DNA of 42,199 nt from Oscillatoriales cyanobacterium CG2_30_40_61 (GCA_001873365.1 MNYZ01000024.1:1-42199); one strand, 5' to 3'. Positions 19,601 to 26,871 are shown, numbered from the stretch's first letter. Notes: generated by a model from the sequence alone, not told the origin. A program made the numbers and translations.

Positions 19601-22460
19601 TGGGAATATTATTTTTAATAATTCTATTAATGGAAATAGTAATTTAACTCTAAATGCGGGGACTGGGAATATTACTTTTTCTACTGTGGGTGATAGTAAC
19701 CCCCTGTCTAGTTTGCAAGTGAATACCACCGGACTCACGACCCTACAAGGTAATTTAACTACAAATAATAATCTTGATTTTAGTAATGCTTTAGGAGGAA
19801 CTCAACTCAAAAATCCTATTATTATTAATACTGCCGGAAATAATGGTAATATCCTGTTTAATAATAGTCCGATAACGGGCTCTCAAACCCTAACACTGAA
19901 CGCCGGAAGCGGAACAATTTCCCTGAATACCGTTGGTAATAATAATAACCCCCTAAGCGGATTAATTTTCCAACAAGCAAACGCCCTTAACCTGTTTGGC
20001 GATATCTACACTAGGACCGGACTTAACTTTTCCTCCGTAAATACCGTTAATATTGCTGGAAATTCAGTAATATTAGATACCAGTATTGGTAGCGGAGCAA
20101 TTAATTTTATTGGTTCAACCCTTACAGGAGAGGGACAATTAACAATTAACGCAGGCAATAATGATGTAAATTTAGATACCTTTACCACCGAATCTCCCCT
20201 GAATGGTTTAGGGATTACCGCCAGAACAGTTCAAGCTAACGCCCCCATTACCCTAGGGTCGGGGGGACTGAATATTAATGCCAGTAATATTGTTAACTTT
20301 AATAGTGATACTCTCAGTATTGGTACGGTTGCGGTTACGGCAACTAATGATATTACTATCCGTGATCTTACCACATCTTCGGGTATTACCCTCAATAGCC
20401 GCAACGGGAATATCACGGTTAACTCCCTCAATAGTTCATCTCCTAATGCTAACGGTGGGGAGATTTCCTTAAGTACCGCCAGGGGAAATATTACCACTAA
20501 TACCCTAAATAGTTCATCCCCCAATGGTCGGGGTGGAACTATCTCCCTACAAGCCATCACCGGAAATATTACAACCGGGAATATACTGACATCAGGTTTA
20601 ACGGGCGGTAACCTTACGGTCAAAGCCCAAACCCGAATTACCACTAGAAAAATTGATACGCAAGGTCAAACCCAGGGGGGTAACGTCTTCCTTGACCCGA
20701 TTAATGATACCCAGGTGGAATTTATTAACGCCGAATCTCCTAACGGCCGTGGGGGAAACGTTTTTGCCGAATCCAGCCAAGGCTACTTCCGTGCTACCAA
20801 CTCATTTACCACCCAATTTTCCCCCACGGGAACCGCCAGTATCTCCACCGCCGGACGTCTGGGTGGGGGTTCCATCACGATTCGTCACGCCGGAGGGCCT
20901 CGGAATCCCCCGATCGCTACCTTTGAAATCAAAGGTAATTTAACGGTGAATGGAACCGCCGCCGCCATGACCACCGGGGATTTTAGTATTCTTCCCCCCC
21001 AAGGTTTTGAAGGTTCATTTACATTAGGAAATATTGCCCTTGAAACCGATGACGGGCCTAATATTATTCCCCCTATTCCTAGTGGAAACGACCCCTTAAT
21101 TGATACCGGAGTGATCCGGCAACAAAATCTATTAATTCCTCCTAATAACCAAGAACAAGAACCGAAACAAACTGCTCCTGAAGTTATGATTAATTATAAT
21201 AATAGTTTTCTTTCCCAGGAGATTTTATCAACGGTAGATATGGCTTTTAGTTTTGATGATTTAGACTCTACTTTTTTAGCATTAGAACAGTTAAAAAATC
21301 AAGAATTTAAACAACATTTAGGAGTTGAAGGAACCCCATTAAGCCGTTCAGAAGTTCAACAACTGTTAAAAGAATTAGAGATAAAAACCCAGCAGGTTTA
21401 TGCCATTGTTTATGTTGTGTCTAGGGAGGAGCAATTAGAATTAATTGTGGTTCCTTCCTCGGGTCAACCCCTGCGATATAGCATTGCTGATGCTACACAG
21501 GAAAAATTATTCCCCGTAGTTCGACAACTGCAAAGCGAAATTACTAACCCCCGCAAGCGGGATACAGTTAGTTATCAAGCTCCCGCCGAACAACTCCATC
21601 AATGGATAATTGAACCGATAGAAGCTGATTTGAAACGCTTGGGAGTTTCTACTATTTTATTCTCCCTTGACCCGGGTTTACGGAGTTTGCCCATGGCTGT
21701 TTTATGGGATGGTCAACAATTTTTAGTTGAAAAATATGGGATTAGTTTAATTCCGAGTACCAGCTTAATTGACTTTCGATATCAACCCATTGGTCAAGCG
21801 GAAGTCTTAGCCATGGGAGCTAGTCAATTTCAACAACAAAACCCTTTACCGGCGGTTCCGATTGAATTAGAAAATATTATGGGAATTTGGCCGGGTGAAA
21901 AATTTTTAAACGAGCGTTTCACCCTGGACAATCTGAAATCCCAACGACGTAGATTTGATTTTAAAGTAATTCATTTAGCTACCCATGCTGATTTTAAAAC
22001 CGGATCTCCGAATAATTCTTTTATTCAATTATGGAATGAAAAATTACCCTTAACAGAACTTCCTAACTTGGGTTGGGATAATCCTACGGTGGAATTATTA
22101 ACTTTAAGTGCTTGTCGAACAGCATTAGGAGATCGACGTTCAGAATTAGGGTTTGCGGGGTTAGCGGTGCAAGCGGGAGTTAAATCGGCTTTAGCGAGTT
22201 TATGGTATGTTAGTGATCAAGGAACTTTAGGATTAATGAGTGAGTTTTATGAATCTTTAAAGCAAGCACCGATTAAAGCGATCGCTTTACAAGAGGCACA
22301 AATTGCTATGATTCAAGGAAAAACTCGCATCGAAAATGAGCAGTTAATTACGACTTTTGGCGCTATTCCTCTGCCTGCGAATCTCACAGAATCCCATATT
22401 ACCACCCTATCTCATCCCTATTATTGGTCAGGATTTACAATGATTGGAAGCCCCTGGTAA
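13632..22460 (+). CDS. Giant two-partner-secretion exoprotein with C-terminal CHAT protease domain
   Basis: About 2942 aa. An N-terminal signal peptide ends near SIRA-QT (about 42). A haemagglutinin/TPS secretion domain follows (about 45-290), with SGNGANLFHSFEKLGL, FISNPNIQNILGRVTGG and NLFLINPAGIIFGE, the signature of TpsA proteins exported through a TpsB outer-membrane pore. The middle is a long Asn/Gly/Ser/Thr-rich beta-helix-like region, including five units of about 200-215 aa (about 1075-2100). The C-terminal 280 residues form a CHAT domain: catalytic His2785 in VIHLATHADF and Cys2828 in LLTLSACRTALG, then GFAGLAVQAGVKSALASLW and a final HPYYWSGFTMIGSPW. Haemagglutinin-CHAT fusions recur in cyanobacteria, but their target is unknown to me. 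No tpsB is in the window. ATG 13632 is chosen because it starts the signal peptide; an ATG at 13572 would bury it. Confidence 0.93.
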   Translation: MNRKQTSLPKFPSFAQIPVLFTSGVMVPSVLFVCLFPTSIRAQTIIPARDGTGTQVTPQGNQFNINGGSLSGNGANLFHSFEKLGLSQGQIINFISNPNIQNILGRVTGGEASFINGLIQVTGGNSNLFLINPAGIIFGESASLNIPASFTATTANSIGFGNQNWFQAIGENPWQTLVGTPRDFVFNSENPGSLVNLGNLTVSPGQNITLLAGTVLNTGTISAPAGNITIASVTGENLVRLSQKGHLLNLELTSDIPENNSTFTALSLPELLTGGNSVSASQVKVNEQGQVVLTASGITVPTTPGTTILSGTIDVSSPTQLGGNLALTGERIGLINSTLNASGLIGGGTVLIGGNYKGLGDFPNAQKTFISSDSFINANALDTGNGGTVIIWSEDLTQVYGSIQVRGGVQSGNGGFVETSSRGILDINTAPDISAPTGLGGTWLIDPNNIDIVDDTEGNTNINEDFLDSDEFLFNTSDDNARLSVFVLKSALSEGNVVVETGDVGNNSQDGNITFQTSFDFNGIGGEKNLTLNAAGNIILDGHNISDSIPNDSDKLNLNFKADFDNNNNGAVYINNATINTNTGDFTATGRGNALFHTGVFINNSQINTLGGNITLDGIGVDNQPFNHGILLTNSSLNSGNGNINLTGTSGTETDTNVGVWLNQSTINSAAGTINIIGNSQGLETNNIGILINNNSTLQSTTGNINLTGNSQNGFNSFGVNLNQGNILTVDGVIQIAGTPAGTDGSVGVYISESNITSTGTGIIDINGNNNATGNNNDGISILNNALISTTGSGTINLSGVSGEGDISEGIFIANGQVQTNNGNILINGLGRGLTSSPGILIGDGGEILSTGTGDISLDGLSSATGNSSHGIDLFGGGNIRATATGNITLVGSSSQTPDSHGIFILDNPIIEVFNGNLSLTGVSTSSLGGQGILLGNSLIQSSGTGTINFNGTGNGTGIESNGILLINTAQINSLGSGDINIQGQGSAVANSRAVGIFGGSQIQTNTGSILINGVNNGENTNSVIIGENTPITTTGSGSITISGNRDLLINSLTNAGGEINLQSSEGNINSSFGTLDSSSSDGSGGNIAIDAAGNIRVGGINASGNTQGGSVSLTSTNNIVTVTDNINTSATTGQGNNITVSAPLQIAQPTITFNTIGSTGRGDIIFNNTINGINPGSNTLILQGGNINFNDSVGNTIPLNGLTITGDNINSIAPMNLANSGLTINASGEVNLANVLTTDNGIINILATGNIITQDMTTAGGNITLESSNNIDTTAGILDSSASDNNGGNQTLNASGTITLGDINTSTASNSANSQAGTLDISSENNTINLTGNINTSATQGQGSDVNFNANVILPEPNVIITTRGNNSGGNVTFNGTLNGGIESNAGSNSLTLETGTGDATFNQAIGDILPLQTLTINSGNVVTQSAVNIENGGININANQDVNLGDTITTDNNSLVNVVATGEITTADIISNGSRISLVSNTGNINTVSGILNSSSTTEDGGEINLNAAQNLTIGAVNTRTESNIGTSQAGTLTLAGNTINLTNNIDTSATIGSGNNITFNSPVILDADTVTLTTSGTAGSGDITFNNIVDSNSSGTANLTIQAGTGTVNINQNIGEINPLNTLNITSGDVNSNGGINVTGEGVNINSSGTVNLTQPITATNTATININAENNITTANLSTQGQPIILNSNTANIDSSAGIINSSSTNSNGGDITMTTPANITLGEINTTTQTNQAGILTVTGEKIGLTGNINTSGNSGTGSNLTFNNPVELNQPVTLNTSGTAGSGNITFNNTINSIPSNNSLTLQAGNGNIQFNNSVNLGGLEINAQTVNSNSPITLDTGNLRINSSDAVTLPQDIITTNGSDVEINATNNIITGNITTNGQPITMNSSTGNVTTNPGILNTSSPNNGGNITISTPQTLNLGGVNTSAIAGTAGTLNLNTGNNPIILNSNINTSSNNGSGSQQQYNSPLQLASPDITLTSSGTNNSGNIIFNNSINGNSNLTLNAGTGNITFSTVGDSNPLSSLQVNTTGLTTLQGNLTTNNNLDFSNALGGTQLKNPIIINTAGNNGNILFNNSPITGSQTLTLNAGSGTISLNTVGNNNNPLSGLIFQQANALNLFGDIYTRTGLNFSSVNTVNIAGNSVILDTSIGSGAINFIGSTLTGEGQLTINAGNNDVNLDTFTTESPLNGLGITARTVQANAPITLGSGGLNINASNIVNFNSDTLSIGTVAVTATNDITIRDLTTSSGITLNSRNGNITVNSLNSSSPNANGGEISLSTARGNITTNTLNSSSPNGRGGTISLQAITGNITTGNILTSGLTGGNLTVKAQTRITTRKIDTQGQTQGGNVFLDPINDTQVEFINAESPNGRGGNVFAESSQGYFRATNSFTTQFSPTGTASISTAGRLGGGSITIRHAGGPRNPPIATFEIKGNLTVNGTAAAMTTGDFSILPPQGFEGSFTLGNIALETDDGPNIIPPIPSGNDPLIDTGVIRQQNLLIPPNNQEQEPKQTAPEVMINYNNSFLSQEILSTVDMAFSFDDLDSTFLALEQLKNQEFKQHLGVEGTPLSRSEVQQLLKELEIKTQQVYAIVYVVSREEQLELIVVPSSGQPLRYSIADATQEKLFPVVRQLQSEITNPRKRDTVSYQAPAEQLHQWIIEPIEADLKRLGVSTILFSLDPGLRSLPMAVLWDGQQFLVEKYGISLIPSTSLIDFRYQPIGQAEVLAMGASQFQQQNPLPAVPIELENIMGIWPGEKFLNERFTLDNLKSQRRRFDFKVIHLATHADFKTGSPNNSFIQLWNEKLPLTELPNLGWDNPTVELLTLSACRTALGDRRSELGFAGLAVQAGVKSALASLWYVSDQGTLGLMSEFYESLKQAPIKAIALQEAQIAMIQGKTRIENEQLITTFGAIPLPANLTESHITTLSHPYYWSGFTMIGSPW
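16858..19940 (+). repeat. Five diverged internal repeats (about 600-645 bp) in the exoprotein gene
   Basis: Units begin near 16858, 17467, 18112, 18742 and 19340, each with the protein pattern (L/I)(D/N)SSS..GG, then INT, AGTL, NINTSA..G.G.N, ITFNNT(I), PL..L and a closing ITT segment. The spacing is 598-645 bp. Copies are diverged at DNA level, so the array is old. A shorter related pair (NSSSPN...GG) recurs near 20430 and 20510. Confidence 0.75.
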
Positions 22461-22465
22461 CTCTT

Positions 22466-22484
22466 ATAGAAACCCGGTTTCTAT
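22466..22484. repeat. Short AAACCCGGTTT palindrome
   Basis: A 19-bp palindrome with 9-bp arms (ATAGAAACC and GGTTTCTAT) around one C, six bases after the exoprotein stop codon. It is the minimal core of the AAACCGGGTTT family seen elsewhere in the window. With a one-base centre it is a poor hairpin loop, so a terminator role is doubtful. Confidence 0.7.
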
Positions 22485-22584
22485 TCTGTAGATTGAAATA
22501 GTCTGTGCAGAATCCAAAAAATCAAGCTATTATAGACATAACTTGTCAAAAACATATTCTTTAATTTGAGTTAGGAGGTCAATT

Positions 22585-22962
22585 ATGGGATTAATAGATG
22601 GCTTATTAGGTAACGCATCTGAAATCGATTCAGAAAAGCTACAAGCGGGATTGGTGAAACTTTTAGCAGAGGGTGAGTCTGTAGAAAGAGCTTATCAATT
22701 AGTGCGAGATTTAATTGTATTCACCAATAAACGATTAATCTTTGTTGATAAACAAGGAATCACCGGGAAAAAAATTGAATATCACTCTATTCCCTACCGC
22801 AGTATTATTCATTTTAGTATTGAAACATCGGGACACTTTGACCTTGATGCTGAATTAAAAATCTGGATATCAGGAAGTTCTACCCCCATAGAAAGGGAGT
22901 TTAACAGAAGGTTAAATATCTATGAAGTTCAAAGTGTTTTAGCCTATTATGTATTGAAGTAA
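22585..22962 (+). CDS. Bacterial PH-domain protein (PF08000 type)
   Basis: A 125-aa cytosolic protein covering one bacterial pleckstrin-homology domain. The family pattern is clear: MGLIDGLLGNASEID at the start, VFTNKRLIFVDKQGITGKK in the first strands, EYHSIPYRSIIHFSIE, then DLDAELKIWISG and a C-terminal helix ending VQSVLAYYVLK. Such proteins form ring-like oligomers; no enzymatic role is known. A strong ribosome-binding site, AGGAGG, lies 8 bases before the ATG. It is 124 bp downstream of the exoprotein gene on the same strand, probably with its own promoter. Confidence 0.88.
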   Translation: MGLIDGLLGNASEIDSEKLQAGLVKLLAEGESVERAYQLVRDLIVFTNKRLIFVDKQGITGKKIEYHSIPYRSIIHFSIETSGHFDLDAELKIWISGSSTPIEREFNRRLNIYEVQSVLAYYVLK

Positions 22963-22982
22963 ACCACAATTTTATCTGATCT

Positions 22983-23630
22983 TTAAGGTAATTCACTTTT
23001 GATCAAAACAAATAAACTTCCATCTCCTCCTCGACCAATACGAAAAGTTTCATCAAGGTAAGTAATGTCTAAACTGGGAATGCGTCCAACCGGATTTTTT
23101 GCCGGGACAACCCGGGCGGGTTCTAATTGAGGAGTTTTCACCCCTAAAATATTAGAAATAGCTAAATAACGTTGTTGAAAATAAACATTCAGGCGGTTAT
23201 CTGGTAAGTTATTATCATCACGAACAATTTCAAAATTAGCCGTTACTTTCACATACCCAGAAATTAATCCTAAGGGATGTTTAACAAAGGCTTGATTTAA
23301 AAAACTTCCCGAAGCAACATCAATAATTTGATAGATTTTCCCCACTTTTAAACCTAAAGGAAGGGAGGCTAAATTACGAATTTCTCGGGCTGTAGAATAG
23401 AGCAGTAACCAAGATCCATCTAATAATAATGGTTTAAATAGTAAGGGTCGATAATTGGGGTTTTTCGCTTCTAATTGAATCACCATGGCTTCGATTTCTT
23501 GAGCGATATCCGGTTGAATTTTAACGTTGGTGACGGGAGTTCCTTCTCTGCCTCCCAGTTGGGATTGAATCGACTGAATTCTAGTAATTAATTGTTGTTT
23601 TAAGTCGGTTTGGGTTAATAACATTTCCAT
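22983..23630 (-). CDS. PAP/fibrillin family protein (plastid-lipid-associated type)
   Basis: A 215-aa soluble lipocalin-like protein of the PAP/fibrillin family, which in plants and cyanobacteria binds thylakoid-associated lipids and protects photosystems under stress. Family features are LLDGSWLLLYSTAREIR (N-terminal signature), LPLGLKVGKIYQIIDV, FLNQAFVKHPLGLISGYVKVTANFE, and the C-terminal SLDITYLDETFRIGRGGDGSLFVL with the conserved D-x-T-(Y/F)-L-D-x-x-(L/F)-R-I-x-R-G. No signal peptide or membrane helix is seen. It converges with the PH-domain gene with only about 20 bp between stops. Confidence 0.9.
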   Translation of the reverse strand: MEMLLTQTDLKQQLITRIQSIQSQLGGREGTPVTNVKIQPDIAQEIEAMVIQLEAKNPNYRPLLFKPLLLDGSWLLLYSTAREIRNLASLPLGLKVGKIYQIIDVASGSFLNQAFVKHPLGLISGYVKVTANFEIVRDDNNLPDNRLNVYFQQRYLAISNILGVKTPQLEPARVVPAKNPVGRIPSLDITYLDETFRIGRGGDGSLFVLIKSELP

Positions 23631-23674
23631 GGTGATTTAATTTATTAGACTATTGTTGATTATACCCTTTTATC

Positions 23675-23797
23675 AACCGGGTTTTTCCTCCAATTTGAGT
23701 ACCTCAAATAAAATTTATTCAAAAACCGCCGAACAGAAACCGGGTTTTTCCTCCAATTTGAGTACCTCAAATAAAATTTATTCAAAAACCCGGTTTC
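23675..23797. repeat. 53-bp element, two copies (period 63)
   Basis: Copy 1 (23675-23727) and copy 2 (23738-23790) match over 53 bp, starting AACCGGGTTTTTCC and ending ATTCAAAAACC. Copy 2 runs into CCGGTTTCT, so the whole block is bounded by AAACCGGGTTTTT and AAAAACCCGGTTT as inverted ends. It belongs to the same family as 37254-37409. Confidence 0.9.
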
Positions 23798-23801
23798 TAA
23801 T

Positions 23802-24029
23802 TTATTGGGGAGTTTTCTGTAATTCCGGGCGTTCTTCTGCTACAATTGCTCCTTCAACCGGACAAACTTGTAGACAGATTCCGCAGTCAATACAGGTGGA
23901 AAAATCAATCCAATACCAGTCAGTCCCCTTGATATTTTTTTCTGGTCCTTCATGAATACAGGCAACGGGACAAGCCGCCACACAATCGGCGACACCTTCA
24001 CAAATATTAGTGACAATAGTATGGGGCAT
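23802..24029 (-). CDS. Ferredoxin, two-cluster 4Fe-4S type
   Basis: A 75-aa electron carrier. The N-terminal cluster motif is C-x5-C-x3-C-P-x2-C in ICEGVADCVAACPVACIHEG and the C-terminal one is C-x2-C-x2-C-x3-C-P in CIDCGICLQVCPVEG, enough for two iron-sulfur clusters; the unusual first spacing leaves open a 3Fe-4S/4Fe-4S pairing. The start at 24029 is fixed by a strong AGGAGGAG ribosome-binding site and by the MPHTIVTN start; longer in-frame extension overlaps hisZ and is not credible. It lies 61 bp after hisZ on the same strand, so the two may share a transcript. Its redox partner is unknown. Confidence 0.93.
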   Translation of the reverse strand: MPHTIVTNICEGVADCVAACPVACIHEGPEKNIKGTDWYWIDFSTCIDCGICLQVCPVEGAIVAEERPELQKTPQ

Positions 24030-24090
24030 GGTTAGTTTTCTCCTCCTGGAAAATAAGATGTAATTCGGGTTAACAATGGGCGAATTTGCT

Positions 24091-25323
24091 TTAGATAATT
24101 TTTTCAATTGTTGGGTCGCCGTTAATATTAACCCAAGCAATTTGACCAATTCCCCGACGTCGGGCATAGTCCCGAATATCTTCGGGGGTTTCCCGACGCC
24201 CTAACTCCACTTCCACCCGCACCAACTCACTAGAGCGCCTTAACTGACTGGCATGGGCAAAGGCGGCTGCATCAGCTTGGGGAGTTTGCGCCACCACTAA
24301 CCAGTCGCTGGCGGGGGTTTGATGGGGGAGTTCACCCCGTCCTAATAAGACTTGATGCAGGTTTTCAATATTCAAAGAAAACCCAATTCCGGGTTCGGTT
24401 TGACCTTGGGGATGATATAGTCCTAGGAGTTGGTCATAACGTCCGCCCTGTCCTAATACCCTAGCTCCCGATGCGGTATCACTGACCGCAATAAACACAA
24501 TTCCGGTATAATAATCAAAGGTTTGAACTAAGCTTAAATCCAGGGTAATTGATGGTTTAACTTCGGACTTTTCCCAACAGTTTTGCAATAATTCTATCAA
24601 GGATTTGAGATTATTAACCGCTTGTCGTTGGCCGGGATCTAAATCAAGTTGAGAAACTTGGGATAATACGGTTTCGGGACGACCGCGTAAATCAAATAAA
24701 AATAAGGCGCGCTCTCGCAGTTCCGAGGAAAGTGATAGGGATTCTAAACCAATTCTATCTAAATTAGCGATCGCAGTTCTTACTTTTTCCCGTTCTTTAG
24801 TTGGAAAAGGTGATAATAACGATTGAGTTAAACCCGCTTCTCCGATAATTAAATCGGCATTATTTAACCCCAAATTTTGTAGACAGTCCCGCAACAATAA
24901 CAGAATTTCCGAATCAGCCCGTAACCCACCAGCGCCCAGGAGTTCCACCCCCGCTTGATAAAATTCTAACTGTTGTCCGTGATCCAGGGCTTGGCCTTTG
25001 CGGAAGACATTGGCATTATAATAGAGGCGTTGAGGCCATGATGGCAGTTTGCCCATGCGAGTCGCAATGGCTCTGGCGATGGATGCGGTTAATTCGGGGC
25101 GCAGTCCTAGACCCTGATTTTCGGCATCTTGCAATTGAATCACGGTTGAGGGTTGTACCGCTCCTCCAGCCATGAGGGTGTCCAACCGTTCTAAAGTGGA
25201 GGTAATAATTCGATGATAGCCCCAACGGTGAAACACCTGTTGTAAGCGTCTTTCAATCCAAATTTTTTGAGCAACATCGAGGGGCAGTAAATCTCGCGCA
25301 CCCGATGGGGGTTGATAAACCAT
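24091..25323 (-). CDS. hisZ: ATP phosphoribosyltransferase regulatory subunit HisZ
   Basis: A 410-aa class II aaRS-like protein that partners the short HisG in the first step of histidine synthesis. It reads HisZ rather than HisS: GARDLLPLDVAQK at the start, LRPELTASIARAIATRM, FDYYTGIVFIAVSD in place of the HisS LVRGLDYYT motif, and GQGGRYDQLL. The C-terminal part (SDWLVVAQTPQADAA through AWVNINGDP) resembles a degenerate anticodon-binding-like domain. HisZ does not aminoacylate tRNA. The separate hisG is not in this window. A ferredoxin gene follows 61 bp downstream. Confidence 0.92.
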   Translation of the reverse strand: MVYQPPSGARDLLPLDVAQKIWIERRLQQVFHRWGYHRIITSTLERLDTLMAGGAVQPSTVIQLQDAENQGLGLRPELTASIARAIATRMGKLPSWPQRLYYNANVFRKGQALDHGQQLEFYQAGVELLGAGGLRADSEILLLLRDCLQNLGLNNADLIIGEAGLTQSLLSPFPTKEREKVRTAIANLDRIGLESLSLSSELRERALFLFDLRGRPETVLSQVSQLDLDPGQRQAVNNLKSLIELLQNCWEKSEVKPSITLDLSLVQTFDYYTGIVFIAVSDTASGARVLGQGGRYDQLLGLYHPQGQTEPGIGFSLNIENLHQVLLGRGELPHQTPASDWLVVAQTPQADAAAFAHASQLRRSSELVRVEVELGRRETPEDIRDYARRRGIGQIAWVNINGDPTIEKII

Positions 25324-25444
25324 ACTTGAGAATTAAGAATTAACATAGAGTTACAAACCGATAAATTCGTAACTTTCTTTACCATACCCTATTCTGTTAC
25401 CCACGGAATAAAAATTAATTAAAACTGTGATTTTTAATCGAGCC

Positions 25445-25603
25445 CTAGGCGATATTCAAACTTACCCAAAAAATTAAAATAGAAAAGGGATATAAAATAT
25501 AACTTCCCCAAGGAAATTGCCATAAAATAATGGTGACAATAGCTGCCACCATTAACCAAGTTAATCCAATTTTAGAAGATGATAAACCCGTGAATTTAGA
25601 CAT
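25445..25603 (-). CDS. Small membrane protein (52 aa), unknown
   Basis: A short frame starting MSKFTGLSSSKIGLTW and ending VSLNIA, with two hydrophobic stretches (TWLMVAAIVTIILWQF and YILYPFSILIFWVSL) joined by PWG, so a two-helix hairpin is likely. There is no clear ribosome-binding site, which weakens the call, but composition and the uninterrupted hydrophobic pattern look genuine. It lies 57 bp downstream of the DnaJ/TPR gene on the same strand. I do not recognise a family. Confidence 0.55.
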   Translation of the reverse strand: MSKFTGLSSSKIGLTWLMVAAIVTIILWQFPWGSYILYPFSILIFWVSLNIA

Positions 25604-25660
25604 GATTTAATTGAACAGCTTTAATAACTTTTAATTCGATGCCCCTGACGGCGATAATTT

Positions 25661-26551
25661 CTATTTTTTCTTACCTCCAAATAGCCCCCCAAATAAACCG
25701 CCACCGGAGGATTTATCGGATTTGGTTTTGGCTTTTGTCCCGGCGGGGTAGGTGGATTTTTCTAGTTCTTTTTTAGCTTCTAGGGCTTGGGGTTGTTGTG
25801 GATCAAGTTGTAAAGCCCGATTAATATGGGGAGTAGCTAGTTTAGGTTGATTTTGTTTTAAATAAACTAACCCTAATAAACCATGACAATGACTATTATC
25901 AGGTTGCCGTTTAATGGCGTCTTTTAATTCTGAAGCTGCTAGGGTATAGTTTTGACTCACCATTAACTGTTCGGCACGGTGACAGGCTTGTTCTACAAAG
26001 GAATCTTTTTTAGGTGTTACTGAGTGAGGGGGCGGTGTTGTTTCGGGGATTTTAGGAGATGCAGGAGCACCGCCTTTTTGATTTTTACGCAGTAAATAAA
26101 TTAGGTTTAACTCACTAATTTGACCCGTAATTTCTAAGACCTTTTCCGGGGATTCATATTGATGTTTTGCTAAGGCTTTGATCGCACTTTCATAAGCATT
26201 TTGATAATCGGAGGCTTGGAGAAGTTTTTGAGCAGCTTCGGTTTGCGGTTTGAGGTTATGCTGTTCTTTGACAATGCGATCGCCAATGGTTTTTAATAGC
26301 AGTGTATATTCCTTACGTTCAGTTTCCTTAGAAAACTGATTATAGGCCGGACTGACTAATTTAGCTAATAATTGCTTGGCTAACTCCCGATCTTGGGGGT
26401 TCTCAAAGGGACAGGTATCAGGATGCAAACGACGGGCGATCTGCATATAACGTTTGCGGATATCGTCAAATTCGGCTTCTAGGGAAACCCCTAAAATCCC
26501 GTGATTATCCATAAATTCAAACTGAAATAACCCTTGTTTAATTTCAAACAT
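25661..26551 (-). CDS. DnaJ-domain protein with TPR repeats
   Basis: A 296-aa cytosolic J-protein, probably a co-chaperone for one of the cell's DnaK proteins. The J domain is at the N terminus (about 14-85): MDNHGILGVSLEAEFDDIRKRY, then the invariant HPD in ARRLHPDTC. A middle alpha-helical region (about 95-160) is followed by a Pro-rich linker and two to three TPR-like helices (QACHRAEQLMVSQNY, DNSHCHGLLGLVYLKQNQPK, INRALQLDPQQPQALE). The C terminus is Gly-rich and basic (GGGLFGGLFGGKKK). It lacks the zinc-finger and substrate-binding domains of a full DnaJ. The dnaK in this window is 11 kb away and not co-transcribed. Confidence 0.9.
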   Translation of the reverse strand: MFEIKQGLFQFEFMDNHGILGVSLEAEFDDIRKRYMQIARRLHPDTCPFENPQDRELAKQLLAKLVSPAYNQFSKETERKEYTLLLKTIGDRIVKEQHNLKPQTEAAQKLLQASDYQNAYESAIKALAKHQYESPEKVLEITGQISELNLIYLLRKNQKGGAPASPKIPETTPPPHSVTPKKDSFVEQACHRAEQLMVSQNYTLAASELKDAIKRQPDNSHCHGLLGLVYLKQNQPKLATPHINRALQLDPQQPQALEAKKELEKSTYPAGTKAKTKSDKSSGGGLFGGLFGGKKK

Positions 26552-26727
26552 ACTGTTTTGCTTTCCTTGGCTAGACTTGCGACGAAGATTAATCGCAACT
26601 ATTGATCTTAATATAACCCGTTTCCCACAGTTAGAAGTAAAAAAAACCGGATTTCTGCAAGAAACCCAGTTGCTAAAATAGTAATGGAGATTGACTTATT
26701 AATATCAATATCCGTTGTAGTTCCTGA

Positions 26728-26871
26728 TCAAGATAGAGAATAGGCCGTTTGCAGTGCCCACCAAACTAGAACGCCGATACCTCCCAAAACCAGCACAGAA
26801 GAAATAATAATTGCCGTGGGACTGTCCGCCCCTTTAAATTTCATGATTCCACGATCTAAATCCGATGCCAT
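26728..26871 (-). CDS. Small single-pass membrane protein (47 aa)
   Basis: The product begins MASDLDRGIMKFKGAD, has one strong membrane helix (SPTAIIISSVLVLGGIGVLVWW, so written here only in part as AIIISSVLVLGGIGVLVWW) and ends LQTAYSLS. A soluble N terminus plus one helix is the shape of many cyanobacterial photosystem or cytochrome-complex mini-subunits, but I cannot assign it to one. No strong ribosome-binding site is seen, only TTAGG about 7 nt before the ATG. It lies between the DnaJ/TPR gene and mscS on the same strand as both. Confidence 0.65.
   Translation of the reverse strand: MASDLDRGIMKFKGADSPTAIIISSVLVLGGIGVLVWWALQTAYSLS

Noticed and set aside
16858-19940. Possible CRISPR array
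   Set aside because: The repeated units are about 600 bp, diverged and in frame; there are no 24-48-bp repeats with unique spacers, and no cas gene is in the window.
14117-20780. Many minus-strand open frames of 60-140 codons inside the giant exoprotein gene
   Set aside because: They mirror the repetitive Asn/Gly/Thr-rich coding strand, are rich in Val, Ile and Leu for that reason, and have no ribosome-binding sites.
23802-24167. 121-aa ferredoxin with a long N-terminal extension
   Set aside because: The extension overlaps hisZ, has no ribosome-binding site and lies before a strong one at the 75-aa start.
24091-25323. Histidyl-tRNA synthetase
   Set aside because: HisZ-type motifs (FDYYTGIVF, LRPELTASIAR) are present and the HisS LVRGLDYYT-type motif is not.
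26640-26680. Another AAACCGG-like element
   Set aside because: Only loose similarity (AAACCGGATTTCT and AGAAACCCAG); the arms do not pair well enough to call a member.
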